A DNA stretch of 64,000 nt from Brachypodium distachyon (taxonomy: Eukaryota; Streptophyta; Magnoliopsida; Poales; Poaceae). The DNA is taken from assembly GCF_000005505.3 (NCBI RefSeq), contig NC_016133.3:56323237-56387236 (forward strand), given 5' to 3'. Below, one piece after another: positions 23,675-34,905 of the stretch. Each line of letters opens with the position of its first letter. Position 1 is the stretch's first letter. The notes beneath the pieces were generated by a model, which was not told the origin of the DNA, made no database searches, and saw nothing but the letters and a program-made list of their open reading frames with translations. The translations under genes and the position numbers were made by a program.

Positions 23675-26622
23675 TTACGCCGTGGATTTCTCCGGCGATA
23701 GCAGCTTGATTCTTCGACTAAGATTCTGCATCACGTCGACGAGCATCAGTTTCTTCTGCAATCTAAACTGGACAGCCAGTTCTGTAGTGAGAGGGGGTTC
23801 TCCTTTTAGGACAGCCTCGTCCTCCATTATCTTGGTGTGGAAGTGTTGGAGAGCAATGGCACAAAGTGCAAGAACTGTTCGGAGCGCAGAGGATTCAACG
23901 GCAGGGCCTAAGGGAGCTTTCTTGTTGAGAGACGTCAAGGTTTTCAGATCATGCTCCTGCACAGTCTCTGGACCAGCTGCAAGAAGAACTCGTAGGGCAG
24001 CTAATAAGCGCCCATCTACTATGTCAGGACCTCCTAAGCTGACCTGAAAGAAAATCCCAAGTCACGCTGACAGCAAAACCTAACGTGTTCAGACTGATAT
24101 ATGGATACTGCATGCAATAGACTTTGAATTCAATGATGATTCGGAAAATTATAACTATAATGCAAGAATATGGGCCTAACCTTCAGAATAGCACCCTCTC
24201 CATGCAAATTTAGCTTTGACAAGAAATCCTGTTGCCACTTGGCTGGTGTTGAAAAATTGGGGGAAGAAACTCCTGCTGCCATGCTAGCAGCATCAAGAAG
24301 AGCTCCATCATAACTCAGCTCCACTTGATCGTATGGATTGGATGTTACTACAAATCCATAATCAAGAAGATAGAAATCATTGGGGTAGCAACCATAGTTC
24401 AGTGTAACTGTGGCATTTTGATCAATTTGTGTATCAGCAACAACCTGTGTAAAGCACAATATAGAGATAATCGGATGAAATTACTTTGCAGCTTCCGCAA
24501 GCAAAGACATCATACAGTAAAAACTTTATGCATTGAATAAACCACCAGATTAAATGTACTTTACTCTGCCACTTCTGTGAAAACTATGTTTCTAACTATG
24601 TTACTAACCAAGGGAATTTGTCTCGAGGAAGATGAGATACAACAGTCTTATGGTTGCAGTAAATTCTACTTGCTATACGAATGCACAAAACTCTAGGCTT
24701 GTAACTGCAAAACGAATTAAACAATGACCAATGTACAGCCCAACACTTGGCAGTAGCTTAAAAAGAAGGGCGCTGAAGAAGACAACCGGTACATGACTAC
24801 CATGAGAAATGAAAGGCTAAGTAGGCATGCAGCTGATAGTATCAACAAAATGAGATTTCTAAGACTGTCATGCACTATTGAGATGTTTTTTACATTTGTG
24901 AATCAAATGTGAAAAAAAAGAACATGTTAAGAAGAAGGAAATCGACAATTTTATGGGGTACAATGATAGAAATTCAGACTTGCAAGATTGCAGGATACTT
25001 GCCTTAACTGACATATCAGGGCTGTCAACATCTCCATCCTGGACAATCCTAGCATTCGGGCTAAAACTATGGTTACACATATCAACGAGAGGTAACAACA
25101 TTGGGATTTCTCCATGCAAACGGAATGCTCGAGAAGATGCTGCTGACATAGCCCATCCAAGGGAAGATGAGTTTACATCTTGACCACAAAAAGGGTGATC
25201 CGCCAAGGGCACAGTACCAAGCTTATGTTGTACCTCTTTCTCAAATTCGAGCAGAAAGCGGCATCTTTTATTGATCTGAAAACACATCAGTAAGAATAAT
25301 AGACAGGCAAAAAGACAGTATCCACTAGCTCCAAAGGTCCTTAGTTTTCAACAACCTGGTGGAGAAGCGGAGCATACTGCAAGTTCTTTATGTCTTCCCC
25401 AGGAAAGAAAATTGGTACAGTAAAAGTCTCTGGTAGGTTCGCAATATATGGCCACCAAAATGAATCAGATTTTGTCCTTTCTTGAAGCAACCTCAAGCCC
25501 AATCTCATTGCCCATAGTTCCTCTGTCATAAGCTTTCCACACAGGATTGAATTTACTACTTAATAAAAAGATAATTCGGCTAATTTTGCAGAATCGAATG
25601 TTTAATCAAAAGCCAGTACAAAATAGAAACCACCCCATATACTAACAAAAGGTAGTATGTTAGAGCTCGTATGTATAAATTTTGGACATTGGAGCTATTC
25701 AACCATGAGGCAGCATCAGTTACACAGAAAGATGAGTTAACAACAAGTACACAAACGAAAACCACGATCCCAAGCTTGAACAATTCAACATGCAAGAAGA
25801 ATAGGGAGTCTCTAGAAACTCGAGACCGAGGCATGCAAGTGATGTGATATTCAGTATCACTACCTCTGCCTTTTACATTTTCAGCTAAAGACTGAAACTG
25901 AAAGACTGGTCAATTCAAACTGAAACATGATGCTAGGCACTGCACTCTTCTCAGCTTCTATACACTACATCAATAAGATGGGGCCTAATAAATTCAGCCA
26001 AGTCTAGTTATGAATTTTCAGGTAGTGATTTCACAACCCGCAACTTCCAACAGCAAACATCAATAATTCAGAGCATACTTTGGAAAAATTATTTTGCTTA
26101 GGCCATGACTGAACCATAAGATACAACATTACAACCTACAAGAACTAAAGAACATGCATTCATTTTTCACAACCATATCACCGCTTGAGTTGCCGCATTA
26201 TTTCTAGAATGTAATCAATCGAGGGAACGACCGTTACCGGGGACTTGGTCGGCGAGCTGCATCAGTACTGCGTCGGCAGCGCCGGCGGGGCGGCGGAGTC
26301 GTAGCGGGATGCGGCCAGGGAGATCGATGAGGACGGTCCCGGGGGGGATGTCACCATCGGCCCCCGTAGCGGACACTCCAAGGCCATACTCGGGATGATC
26401 GGACACGCGGAGAGCCGGGTGGACGAACCCTCCCTCCCGCTGCACCCACCGGAGCAGGTCCGGCGGCTGCGGCGCGATGCGCGGGGCGGTGGCCGACGCG
26501 GCGGAGCAGGCGAGGCCGCGGCGGCTGCGCGCGAGGGAGGAGGAGGAGAGGAGGGTGGTGGTCGTGGTGAGGAGGGCCTTCCTGGCCGTCGCTGGCGTCG
26601 CCCCCGCGGCGGCGGCGGCCAT
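23675..26622 (-). CDS. SET-domain protein-lysine methyltransferase, Rubisco-LSMT-like, plastid (5 exons, 485 aa)
   Basis: Exons on the minus strand are 26622-26238, 25522-25356, 25275-25003, 24444-24181 and 24043-23675. The N-terminus is Ala/Ser/Thr/Arg-rich without acids, a typical plastid transit peptide. The SET domain starts near GGFVHPALRVSDHPEYGLGV. A non-SET insert contains EELWAMRLGLRLLQERTKSD. The SAM-binding NHS motif is in LVDMCNHSFSPNA (residues 248-260), and the SET end motif is LNYGCYPNDFYLLDYGF at 290-306. The C-terminal 120 residues match the helical Rubisco LSMT substrate-binding domain. By family it methylates lysines of stromal proteins; the substrate is unknown. Intron 3 uses a GC donor (AAG|GCAAGT) with a normal AG acceptor. 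Exon 2 begins at the AG after tatgac, giving the expected Pro-Glu-Glu-Leu-Trp junction. Confidence 0.92.
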
Positions 26623-27090
26623 GGGGAACGAAGGTAGCGGCGCGCGCTCCCGATAAGTTGAGGTTTGGCACGGGTAGGTTCTGCACGAGCGTGTTTTCCT
26701 TTTTGGAGAGTTTTCGTTCGATTCAACATCGGAAGTGCGGGCTGACGAGATGCAAATTCAGAACAACCCAACTAGAGTACTGTACTTTTCTCCATTTGAA
26801 TCAAAATACAAACGTATTTCGTCTTTCTTTGGCTGAGGTTTTAATCAACGTACACTGTAGGTCGAGATTGGTAACAGAAAACCACGTAGCCCGGGTTCGG
26901 ATCATCTGCAGTTGTGCATATACTGCACGCGTGCTGTATCTCAAAGAATCTGCCATCAAAATCTTCCCTTAGTTCTGCTACTCCCTCCGGCCATAATTAT
27001 TTGTCTCAGATTTAATACAGGAGTATTAATGGAAAATGAATAACTAATAATATGAAGTGAAAGACACCAATGGCAGAAAACGAATTATGA

Positions 27091-27217
27091 TACTCCCTAT
27101 TTCCAACAAAAGATGTATCAAATTTGTCAAATTTGAATGTATCTTGACATGACTTAATGTATAGATGCATTCAAATTTAATCAAAACTGAGACATTCTTT
27201 GTTGGACGGAGGAAGTA
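27091..27217. mobile_element. Stowaway-type MITE
   Basis: This 127-bp element has inverted ends tactccctatttccaacaaa and (right, reverse complement) tacttcctccgtccaacaaa, with TA at each boundary. The interior is AT-rich and non-coding. Confidence 0.8.
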
Positions 27218-27396
27218 CCATAAATTATTACATTTTCTTAACTTTGTGGACTCTATTTGTTAGGCTACCACAAATTGCAAAGGAGAAAGGGGAAAGATAA
27301 GGTCTAATATTGGCAAATAGTAGTAACTCCGTTAAAGAAAACTTAATTTGTCTCCATAATTCCACCACGAGCACATTATCGTATGGGTTGAGAATT

Positions 27397-27400
<4 letters not shown>

Positions 27401-27456
<56 letters not shown>
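27401..27456. repeat. (AT)28 microsatellite
   Basis: Twenty-eight uninterrupted AT dinucleotides occur here. They are likely polymorphic in length. Confidence 0.95.
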
Positions 27457-27460
<4 letters not shown>

Positions 27461-27927
27461 ACGCCTACTTAATTTTATTTTTCATTCGTTTGGCACCAAG
27501 CATGCTCAAACGAAATATTCCCTCCATAATACCAGGTGAGAGTGGATGGTAGATTAATGTGGTACAAGCTTATACGTGCTGTCACAAAACAACTGCGGAG
27601 GATCTCAACCTTTCCGAAACAAAGATGAACAGGGCCAACCTTGCGCAAGTGCCGCTGGATCCCTGGTCCCTGGAGCACCGCCGAGGACTACTACTTACCT
27701 GCCATCGGCCGGTCGGGTATCAGACGTGGTGGAACAAAGTAAAACGAACCGACGCGAGGCAATCGTTGGATCGTCCTGGACAGGTACGAGGGGCCGAGGG
27801 CCACGAGGCGGATTAGGCTGCTCTTCGCGTAGAACGGGCTTTCAAGTTTAAACCTCTGGACAACAAACCCAACAGAAACCGCAGATCAGGAAAGAAACAG
27901 AAACCCTCTCTCGCTCGTCCAGTAGCC

Positions 27928-28404
27928 ATGGGTCTCGCCGCTTCCTCCTTCCGCCGCCGACCGGAGAAGCTGCTCCCCGACTCGGCGCTCGCCGGCGTCT
28001 TCCGCCGCTACGACGGCGACGGCGACGGCCAGATCTCGTCGGCGGAGATGCGCGAGCTGTGCGGGTGCACCGACGCCGAGGCGGAGGAGATGGTGGCGGC
28101 GGCGGACGCCGACGGGGACGGGCTCGTCAGCATCGAGGAGCTCGGGGCGCTGATGGTGGAATTGGAGACGGAGGGCGGGGAGCCGTCGTCGGACGCGCTG
28201 CAAGAGGCGTTCGCGGAGTACGACGAGGACGGGGATGGGGTGATCACCGCCGAGGAGCTGGGCCGGGCGCTGCGAAGGGTGCTGGTCGGCCAGGGAGAGG
28301 AGGAGCTGACGGCCGAGCAGTGCTCCCGGATGGTGGCGGCCGTGGACGCGGATGGAGATGGGGTCATCTCCTTCGACGAGTTCAAGGCCATGATGGCGTC
28401 GTGA
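27928..28404 (+). CDS. Calmodulin-like protein with four EF-hands (158 aa)
   Basis: This intronless frame runs from ATG at 27928 to TGA at 28402-28404. Four canonical 12-residue Ca2+ loops are visible: DGDGDGQISSAE (29-40), DADGDGLVSIEE (60-71), DEDGDGVITAEE (99-110) and DADGDGVISFDE (140-151). Each has Asp at positions 1, 3 and 5 and Glu at 12, so all should bind Ca2+. Length and layout fit the plant CML family, cytosolic or nuclear Ca2+ sensors that relay signals to target proteins. The start MGLAASSF has Gly2 and Ser6, which could allow N-myristoylation (inference). No kinase or other domain is attached. Individual CML orthology cannot be assigned by eye. Confidence 0.95.
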   Translation: MGLAASSFRRRPEKLLPDSALAGVFRRYDGDGDGQISSAEMRELCGCTDAEAEEMVAAADADGDGLVSIEELGALMVELETEGGEPSSDALQEAFAEYDEDGDGVITAEELGRALRRVLVGQGEEELTAEQCSRMVAAVDADGDGVISFDEFKAMMAS

Positions 28405-28733
28405 TCGATCTCCGTAACTCCGTTCGTGCTGTGCGCTGCTGCTTTCTTCTTGGATGCACGTAAGCAGCCACTGTTTTGGTTATCCGCTAAGAACTGAACA
28501 TGTACAATGCAAGGTGCTTGTACACAGGTGTTTAAAGAGAGAGACTTACCATATTACTAAGCATCTATCAAAATTAAATTTACTTCAATGCTGAGAAGCT
28601 TAGACAGGTGTTTAATTCGTGTGAGCATTTTTGTAGCACTCACTCAGGCACCTCGGTTGTCCGATGCACAAGTGTTTCATTAAAATTTTTTGACCGGGTC
28701 TTCATCTTCTAGCTCGTCTAGCTGCGTCTAGCT

Positions 28734-28902
28734 GCGCCTCCGCCCCCAAATCGTCCTAGCTTTGGAGCTCGCCGGCTTGCCGCGCCTCCGCCCCCAACTC
28801 GTCCAGGATTCGAACTCGCCGGTTTGCTGCGCCCTCGTCCCCAACTCGTCCAAGGTTTGGAGCTCGCCGGCTTGCCGCGCCTCCGCCCCCAACTCGTCCA
28901 AG
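28734..28902. repeat. Minisatellite, about 3.5 units of 47-48 bp
   Basis: Units start at 28734, 28782, 28829 and 28877 (partial), each opening with a form of 'gcgcctccgcccccaactcg' and containing 'gagctcgccggcttgcc'. The array runs straight into the receptor-kinase fragment. Confidence 0.85.
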
Positions 28903-28940
28903 ACGTGTAGGCGTGTGGCGTAGGGGCCAGCTCGTCCGAG

Positions 28941-29165
28941 GTGTGCAGCTCGCCAGCGTACATCCTCGGCGCCACCGGGTCGAGCATCGTGTACAAGGCC
29001 GTGCTTGCCGACGGCACGGCGCTGGCCGTGAGCCGTGGCCCTATTCTGGCACCCCCAACGTCCTCCGGCTCCAGGGGTTCTACTGGGGTGCCGACGAGAA
29101 GCTCCTCATCCATGACTACGCCGCCAACGGCAGCCTCGCCAACATCGCATTTACCCGTAAGCTCC
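28941..29165 (+). pseudogene. Receptor-like kinase fragment (LRR-RLK kinase N-lobe), broken
   Basis: One frame gives AYILGATGSSIVYKAVLADG followed by TALAV, the glycine-loop region of plant LRR receptor-like kinases. A second frame continues with TPNVLRLQGFYWGADEKLLI and then HDYAANGSLANIAF, the hinge region. Between them the invariant-Lys/alphaC segment is missing and the frame shifts, so an internal deletion has occurred. There is no extracellular LRR, transmembrane segment or C-lobe nearby. It is a captured or decayed fragment, not a working kinase. Confidence 0.8.
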
Positions 29166-30095
29166 CTCCTGCTAGAATCCATAGCTGCATTATCTTGCAA
29201 TAACTACATTGGATTGCTTGCATATATGGCACCTTTGGTGAAGCATGATCCATTCTGCTAAAATTTTCAGGCTGCAATGGCGTCGGTCAGCAATTAGTAC
29301 TGTATTGTACCTAGTAGTAACTGCCAGTGATAATTGCACTGCTCATGGTCATAATTCCCTATTATTAATTTTTACAATTGTTTGTTTGGCCAATGGTGCT
29401 GCATTGTACATGCTACTAATTATGTATCACCTCTTGATTTATCAATACTTAGTGTTGGTACTAGGCTTCACAAGGATTATGTCTGCTGTTTTGAGATGCA
29501 TAGTCTGTCAATGCTAGTGCCAACAATTGAGGACAAGTAAATCGATTCTATAACCTATGTAAAGACCGAATGAGTCATACTTGGGAAACCATTCTGACAA
29601 GTATGTTTCCAATCTTAGCAGCACTTCTTGTTCTGAACGTATGGGATACCCTTATTTGCAGGTGAACTGCAGATTACAAGTCCCATGTGCCAGGATTATT
29701 AAACAGAGCATATGGAAACGACCGTCCAAGAATTGATTACATTGGCTCAAATCCAGGTCTGTATGTATGCCATGCCATAAACAAACAATTTTTTTTCTAC
29801 TTCCTCTCTTTTTTCTACTTGACAATAATTCATGAGTATTATATATGGTCTTTCTTGAAATTACTGAATGCATGTCTAATGTCTGTAGTTGAATCAAGAA
29901 TCATGTCCACAATTTAGGGGAATCTTGAATATAACTAGTGTGCTGAACAAATAATACAGACATGAAAAAAAGATCTTGAGTATATTCTCTAAATATTAAC
30001 AAATTTATTGAAGAGTTCGACATATATCAATGCATTATTGGACCAGAAAGTAAATGTAAAGTAAAACATAAAGAATGAACTATTGCACGACATAT
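29166..30095. other. AT-rich stretch, no gene assigned
   Basis: Short frames only. Around 29670-29760 a peptide resembling an exon remnant (SHVPGLLNRAYGN, then DYIGSNPG) can be read on the plus strand, but I could not place it in a family. Confidence 0.3.
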
Positions 30096-31423
30096 CTAAT
30101 TGTTGTGTTGTCCATCTCCAAAGCGATTCCAAATATGTTGAACCAAGTCACCTTTTAGACAAGCATGCTTCCTTTTATCACGAATAGAAGCATTTCTGGC
30201 CAGTACATTGGTGAAACCATCAATAGGACCAGGGTGGATTACTACCGGTGGTATTGGCTTCCTCCCTTGATCATAATTATAGTCATGTTTACCAGCATAT
30301 GTATCCCTTTCATCCTCCACTATCATGTTGTGCAATATAATGCACGCATACATGATGTCGGCGAGGGTTGAGCGGTGCCAAAAACGAGCTGAATACCTTA
30401 GAATAGCAAACCGAGCTTGTAGAATTCCAAACGCTCTTTCAACATCTTTTCTAGCCGACTCTTGACGCTTTGCAAATATTTTATCCCTTTGATTCTGAGG
30501 TAGAGGGATTGATTTCACAAATGCAACCCATTCAGGATATATCCCGTCTACTAGATAATACCCCATATCGTATTGCCGTCCATTAACCGTGAATTCAACT
30601 GGCGGAGCTCTTCCTTGCAACACGGTGGTGAACAACGGTGATTGGTTCAACACATTGATGTCCTTGTTTGATCCAGCAACGCCAAAAAATGAATGCCAAA
30701 TCCAAGCATCTTGTGATGCAACTGCCTCAAGCATGACCGTGGATACTCCATGATCCCCACGAGTGAACTGCCCCTTCCACACAACCGGGCAATTCTTCCA
30801 ATCCCAGTGCATGCAATCAAGACTTCCGAGCATGCCTCTCCCATTTGAAGCAATCGCTGAATGTCTGCAGGTGTTGATTTCTGAAGATACTCTGGACCAA
30901 ATATTACTCTCACACCTTGAACAAAATTCTTTATGCAATCTATTGCTGTACTTGGTCCTATGCGGAAGCATTCATCAATGGAATCAGCTGAGCATGCATT
31001 CGCCAACATCCGCATAGCTACCGTACATTTCTGCAAAGGCGAGAATCCTGGTCTATTTAATGCATCTCTTCTCTGCGTAAAAAATGGCGACCACTCACCA
31101 AGAGCTTGCACGATGCGGAGAAATAAAGGTCTTCTCATTCGGTATCTTCGACGGAACATGGCATCTATGTAAACCGGTGTATCTGAGAAATAATCTCCAA
31201 CGAGGCGTTCATGGCCAGCCTCCCTACCTCTATCAATGAATCGCCTCTTACCACTGTGACGGCGACGACGACGACGATTGGTCCCAAGAAGTGCAGCTTC
31301 AATCTGAGCCTCCGTTGCGGTGGCAATGGCGTTGTCAATCTTGTTTTAAATCTCCTGTGCAATAGGATCCTCGAACAAGTTCTCGATGGCGTTCTCATCA
31401 CTCCATCTATCGGAGGCGGACAT
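30096..31423 (-). pseudogene. PIF/Harbinger DDE transposase (HARBI1-like), broken
   Basis: The minus-strand frame starts at ATG 31423 and hits an in-frame TAA at 31346-31348 (codon 26). It continues in the same frame through MFRRRYRMRRPLFLRIVQAL, the helix-turn-helix-like HARBI1 N-terminus, to about 30840. There a frameshift with a small deletion moves it to the frame of 30096. The DDE residues remain visible: Asp in GSLDCMHW, Asp in GSNKDINVL and Glu in DVERAFGILQARF. In an intact copy it would nick and join transposon ends. Two lesions make it non-functional as it stands. Confidence 0.9.
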
Positions 31424-31458
31424 AGGCTGTTGTTGGTAGGAGTATATCGGTAAGCGGT

Positions 31459-31752
31459 GAAACAAAATCTAGATAGTACTTATTTGAAGTAAACAAAAAC
31501 GCTACTACAAAATAATATAGGAAACAAAATCTTGATGATACTTTATTGAAGTAAACAAAAAAGATACTACAAAATAATATAGGAAACAAAATCTTGATGC
31601 TACTTTATTGAAGTAAACAAAAAAGATACTACAAAATAATATAGGAAATAAAATCTTGATGCTACTTTATTTGAAGTAAACAAAAAAGATACTACAAAAT
31701 TATATAGGAAACAAAATCTTGATGCTTCTTTATTTGAATTAAACAAAAAAGA
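31459..31752. repeat. Minisatellite, 5 units of 62-63 bp
   Basis: Units beginning 'gaaacaaaatcttgatgcta' start at 31459, 31521, 31583, 31645 and 31708. They lie between the two transposon genes and are non-coding. Confidence 0.9.
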
Positions 31753-31828
31753 ATTAAAAAAAGATTGATTGGTGCACTCATAAGTCGTCATGGTTATTCT
31801 CCGCACCCATTATTTTATTGTGAAAAAA

Positions 31829-32838
31829 TCACAGCGCCGTCTCATGCTCCATTCGCTGGAAATCAGATAACTCATTGGTGTTGGCCATTACAAGATCCAT
31901 GTATTTTTCCATAATTGCCTTCTCACTGGTGACAAGTGCTGTTCTCTCTCGTGCTTGTGCTGTCGCCAGTTTTTCACTGGATAGTTGAAGATGTACCTCT
32001 GACGTTCTTTCTGATGTTGATGCTCGTAGAGTTTGTGTTTCATAATATAGTTGAATGTCATCATGTGATATACTACTTGAATAAGTGTCATGTGTGCCTT
32101 TACCTTTTCCATTCTTTGTTGCTTTTGCAGCTTTTGATCCTTCTGGACGAGTTTCACCTTCTTCGGGGTCCACATTGATGGGATCAAGATTCAGAGGGGC
32201 AGTATTATCCACGTACATTCTATTCCACTTTGGTTGGTTATGAACCTCCCTCCATAAGTTCACTAGAGTAAATGATTGTTTTGTTTCCTCCTTGTACATA
32301 TCATATGCCTTGTACATAAGCTCTTCGTCCGATTGGCCGCTAACATAAACATCTTTTAATCTGCACCAGATGCCATTGAAAACCACAATTTTACAGTTCA
32401 TTTTTCCCCAGTGATCCTTGCAATGGATGGGCTTCCTCCTGCGATCAACTGGACTGTTTTCATTATACTCTTTTGTGACTTCTTTCCAGTAAACTTCTCC
32501 CTTTTTTCCGTTCCTATCAATAGGATCGACAGAGTTATGTAACCATGCACTAATCTGCATGTTTAATATATACAATAACGAATTTTGTAAAACTAATTTG
32601 GAGGTAGTAGATGACAATGATGTAAGGAGCAAGTTCTTACCAGACGTAGATTATCTGCTTCAGTCCACGGTAAGCGCCGTTGCCCTCTTTCCCCATCGTC
32701 ATTGTCGCCGCCGCCGCCGCCGCCGCCTCCTCCTCCAGATGGAACTGCCTATGAAGCATTGTCAAAGCTTTCACAGCCAGCTCCAAACACAGCTGAACCA
32801 GAGTTCAACAGATCCACAAAGCCAAAATCTGAATTCAT
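31829..32838 (-). pseudogene. PIF/Harbinger ORF1, Myb/trihelix-like protein, broken (2 exons)
   Basis: Exon 1 is 32838-32641 and exon 2 is 32554-31829, joined in phase 0 to give the family-typical LRLISAWLHNSVDP junction. The N-terminus MNSDFGFVDLLNS, a poly-Gly stretch encoded by a GCC repeat (complement of 32706-32728), the SANT-like region LPWTEADNLRL...YWKEVTKEYNE and a coiled-coil C-terminus fit ORF1 of PIF elements, which acts with the transposase in DNA binding and nuclear import. An in-frame TAG at codon 30 (32749-32751) interrupts exon 1. Many plant annotations label this family 'glutathione S-transferase T3-like', wrongly. Confidence 0.85.
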
Positions 32839-33863
32839 TTTCTTGTTGAAGTTGTGTTATGGTATGCATGCCGAAGGAGGTATAGAGTATATATAGAGGT
32901 AGGATTTCGAGTCAGAACTTAACTATATGAGTGGACTGTCCGGGATTAAGGCTAACCGTGATCTATTGTAGAACATTGAAATGGTCCCTGGCCTTGCAAC
33001 CAGTCAGGGTTGAACCATTAATTCGGAATATCCTAAACTGGTCAGTCCACATGCCAACAGCTTTGAGCCATTAATTCGAATCACATCCCTTGCTCTGTCG
33101 ACATGCATGTTGCTGCAGCCTTTCCCTTTCTTTATCCCTTTCTCTGTTGATTTCCCATCCAAGACTTTCTCATACCTTGCTCTATCCACAGAGTCACGGG
33201 CTCACGGCCTCACAGGACACCATCCAGGCAGAAGGTGAAAGACGGACGCGAGCGCTCGGGCCTCGGGTGAAGGCGGATGTGGCGAGCGTAACTCCTAGCT
33301 GGAAGAAGACCGCGGCGTGGGCCCACTCGAGGAGCTGGGTCGTCGGGCGGGAGCGTGCAGCGGTGGCGCTAGGCTGCGAGCGGCCGGCCGCGCGGTGCCC
33401 CAGCAGCGGCCTAGGCTGCGAGCGGGCTGCAAGTAGCGAGCAGCCGCAGCAACGAGTTGAACTCCTCCTTGCGGCGCTCCTACCGGGAGCCAGGCGGCGA
33501 GCTTGACCCGGCGGTTCGCCCCACCGCGTGGACGACCGCGGCGGGCTGCGCCTCCCACAACAGCCGGGCATCGCCGAGGGCGTGGAAGCTGCAGAAACTA
33601 GGACGCAGTCGGGCAAGAAGACGAAGCACCCTGTGAAGCACCTGTCTGGAGAGAGAGCAGTTTTTTCCTGCAGGCACCGGCTAAGCGTCGAAGCAAATCG
33701 GGGCATCTGGAAGCAAATCGGGGCACTCGATCCAGCTGACGTGGCCAAATAAACCGGGTTTTTTCCTTAAGCACTAAGTGTACCTGCATTGTAAGTGTAA
33801 TTCCGGGGACAGCTATGGAGTTGCAAGTTCTAATTGGGATGAATTTGTGTGATTGGAGTTTTG

Positions 33864-33934
33864 ACGTGATAGCATGTTTTTTTTCGAAAAGTACGTGATA
33901 GCATGTTTTTTTTCGAAAAGTACGTGATAGCATG
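33864..33934. repeat. Direct repeat of 29 bp, about 2.5 copies
   Basis: The unit 'acgtgatagcatg' + T8 + 'cgaaaagt' starts at 33864, 33893 and 33922 (partial). Confidence 0.9.
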
Positions 33935-34234
33935 TACTCTCTCCATTCCAAAATACACCTCATATAAATTTGTGCACTTGGATTAGGGCAGCTGTCGTTT
34001 GTAGTGACTGCCCACTCATATTAGGTTAATAGTAAATGGATGTGAGTAGTTATTAACCGGATGCGGATATGAAAAGAGAGATTTTTTACGGTACCCGGTA
34101 CTCAAAAACTTACATTGAAATACCAAACATATCTGACCGTCCGTCGCATAGTTATTTTGCAAAGGTAATTTGGTAAATAAAAAAAATCCTCGCATCGCCC
34201 TTATCTCCATCGAGTCCGATGGACCGTCCTCATC

Positions 34235-34600
34235 TCCGTCCGGCCCGCCGCCGTTCCAATCGAGCCGCAACGCCGTGGCACCGCCCTTCCAATCGATGCA
34301 CTGCACCGCCTCCAGTCGCCGCTGTCCAGTCCAGTCGCAGTGCCGCCCCTGTCGCCTCCAGCGGCCGTCCAATCGAGGAGCAGCGCCGCCCCCACCGCCG
34401 TTTCATTCGATGTGCAGCGCCAGCGCCGCCTCCAGCTGCCGCCGTGCAATCGAGGTGCAACGCCGCCAGCCACCGTCGTCCAATTGAGTCGCCCCACGCT
34501 GCCGTTTGCAGCCCCTAGCCATCCACCACCAGCGCTGCTCCCAGTCGCCGCCGTCCAATCGACCCACAGCGCGATCCCAAGCCATCCACACCACCGTTCG
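34235..34600. repeat. Degenerate tandem array built on 'gtccaatcgag' modules
   Basis: About eight diverged modules of 35-45 bp each contain a form of 'gccgtccaatcgag' followed by 'gcaacgccgcc'. Overlapping frames are open on both strands because of the high GC content, but none matches a protein family I know. Confidence 0.6.
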
Positions 34601-34817
34601 CAGCCCCTAGGCCGGATCTCACGATGCAGCCAGCAGCTCGTAGGCCCAAAGCCCTCACGTGATTACGATTCCTTTTTTGTTTTAATTGCGAACCAAAACC
34701 CAGTTCAGCACATTACGATCGTGCCCTCAACTAGGTACTCCGGTGTTTTTCAACACAGTACTCCACGAGACCAAAGATGTAGTGTCAGGTAATGCTAACC
34801 GTTGGATGTGCTTAAAT

Positions 34818-34905
34818 GAATGGTTTATATTAAATTCGGAGCACCGTAAAAAACTTAAAAAGAATGGTTTATATTAAATTCGGAGCACCGTAAAAAACTT
34901 AAAAA
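34818..34905. repeat. Exact 44-bp tandem duplication
   Basis: Two abutting copies (34818-34861 and 34862-34905) begin 'gaatggtttatattaaattc' and end 'aacttaaaaa'. Confidence 0.9.

Larger units (their letters stand above)
26623..27927. other. Shared upstream region of the divergent SET and CML genes
   Basis: This 1.3 kb lies between two divergently transcribed genes. It contains one Stowaway MITE, a lone Stowaway-like end near 26981 and an (AT)n microsatellite. No further gene was recognised. Confidence 0.5.
30096..32838 (-). mobile_element. PIF/Harbinger-type DNA transposon, inactive (coding core; ends not resolved)
   Basis: Two minus-strand genes characteristic of PIF/Harbinger transposons lie together: a Myb/SANT-like ORF1 (32838-31829) and a DDE transposase (31423-30096). 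Both carry premature stops or a frameshift. A 62-bp minisatellite lies between them. The terminal inverted repeats and the 3-bp target duplication expected for the superfamily were not found by eye, so only the coding core is delimited. Confidence 0.85.

Noticed and set aside
32933..33047. Short inverted repeat (gtggactgtcc / ggtcagtccac) as a possible transposon end for the Harbinger element
   Set aside because: Both arms lie on the same side of the element and no partner exists at its other end.
33090..33752. GC-rich region with several frames over 80 codons, including a 184-codon minus frame
   Set aside because: At least three overlapping frames on both strands are open at once and the composition is repetitive; none resembles a family.
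34170..34792. Pro/Ser-rich open frames that could be taken for an extensin-like protein
   Set aside because: They arise from a degenerate tandem repeat readable in several frames, without a signal peptide or regular Ser-Pro motif.
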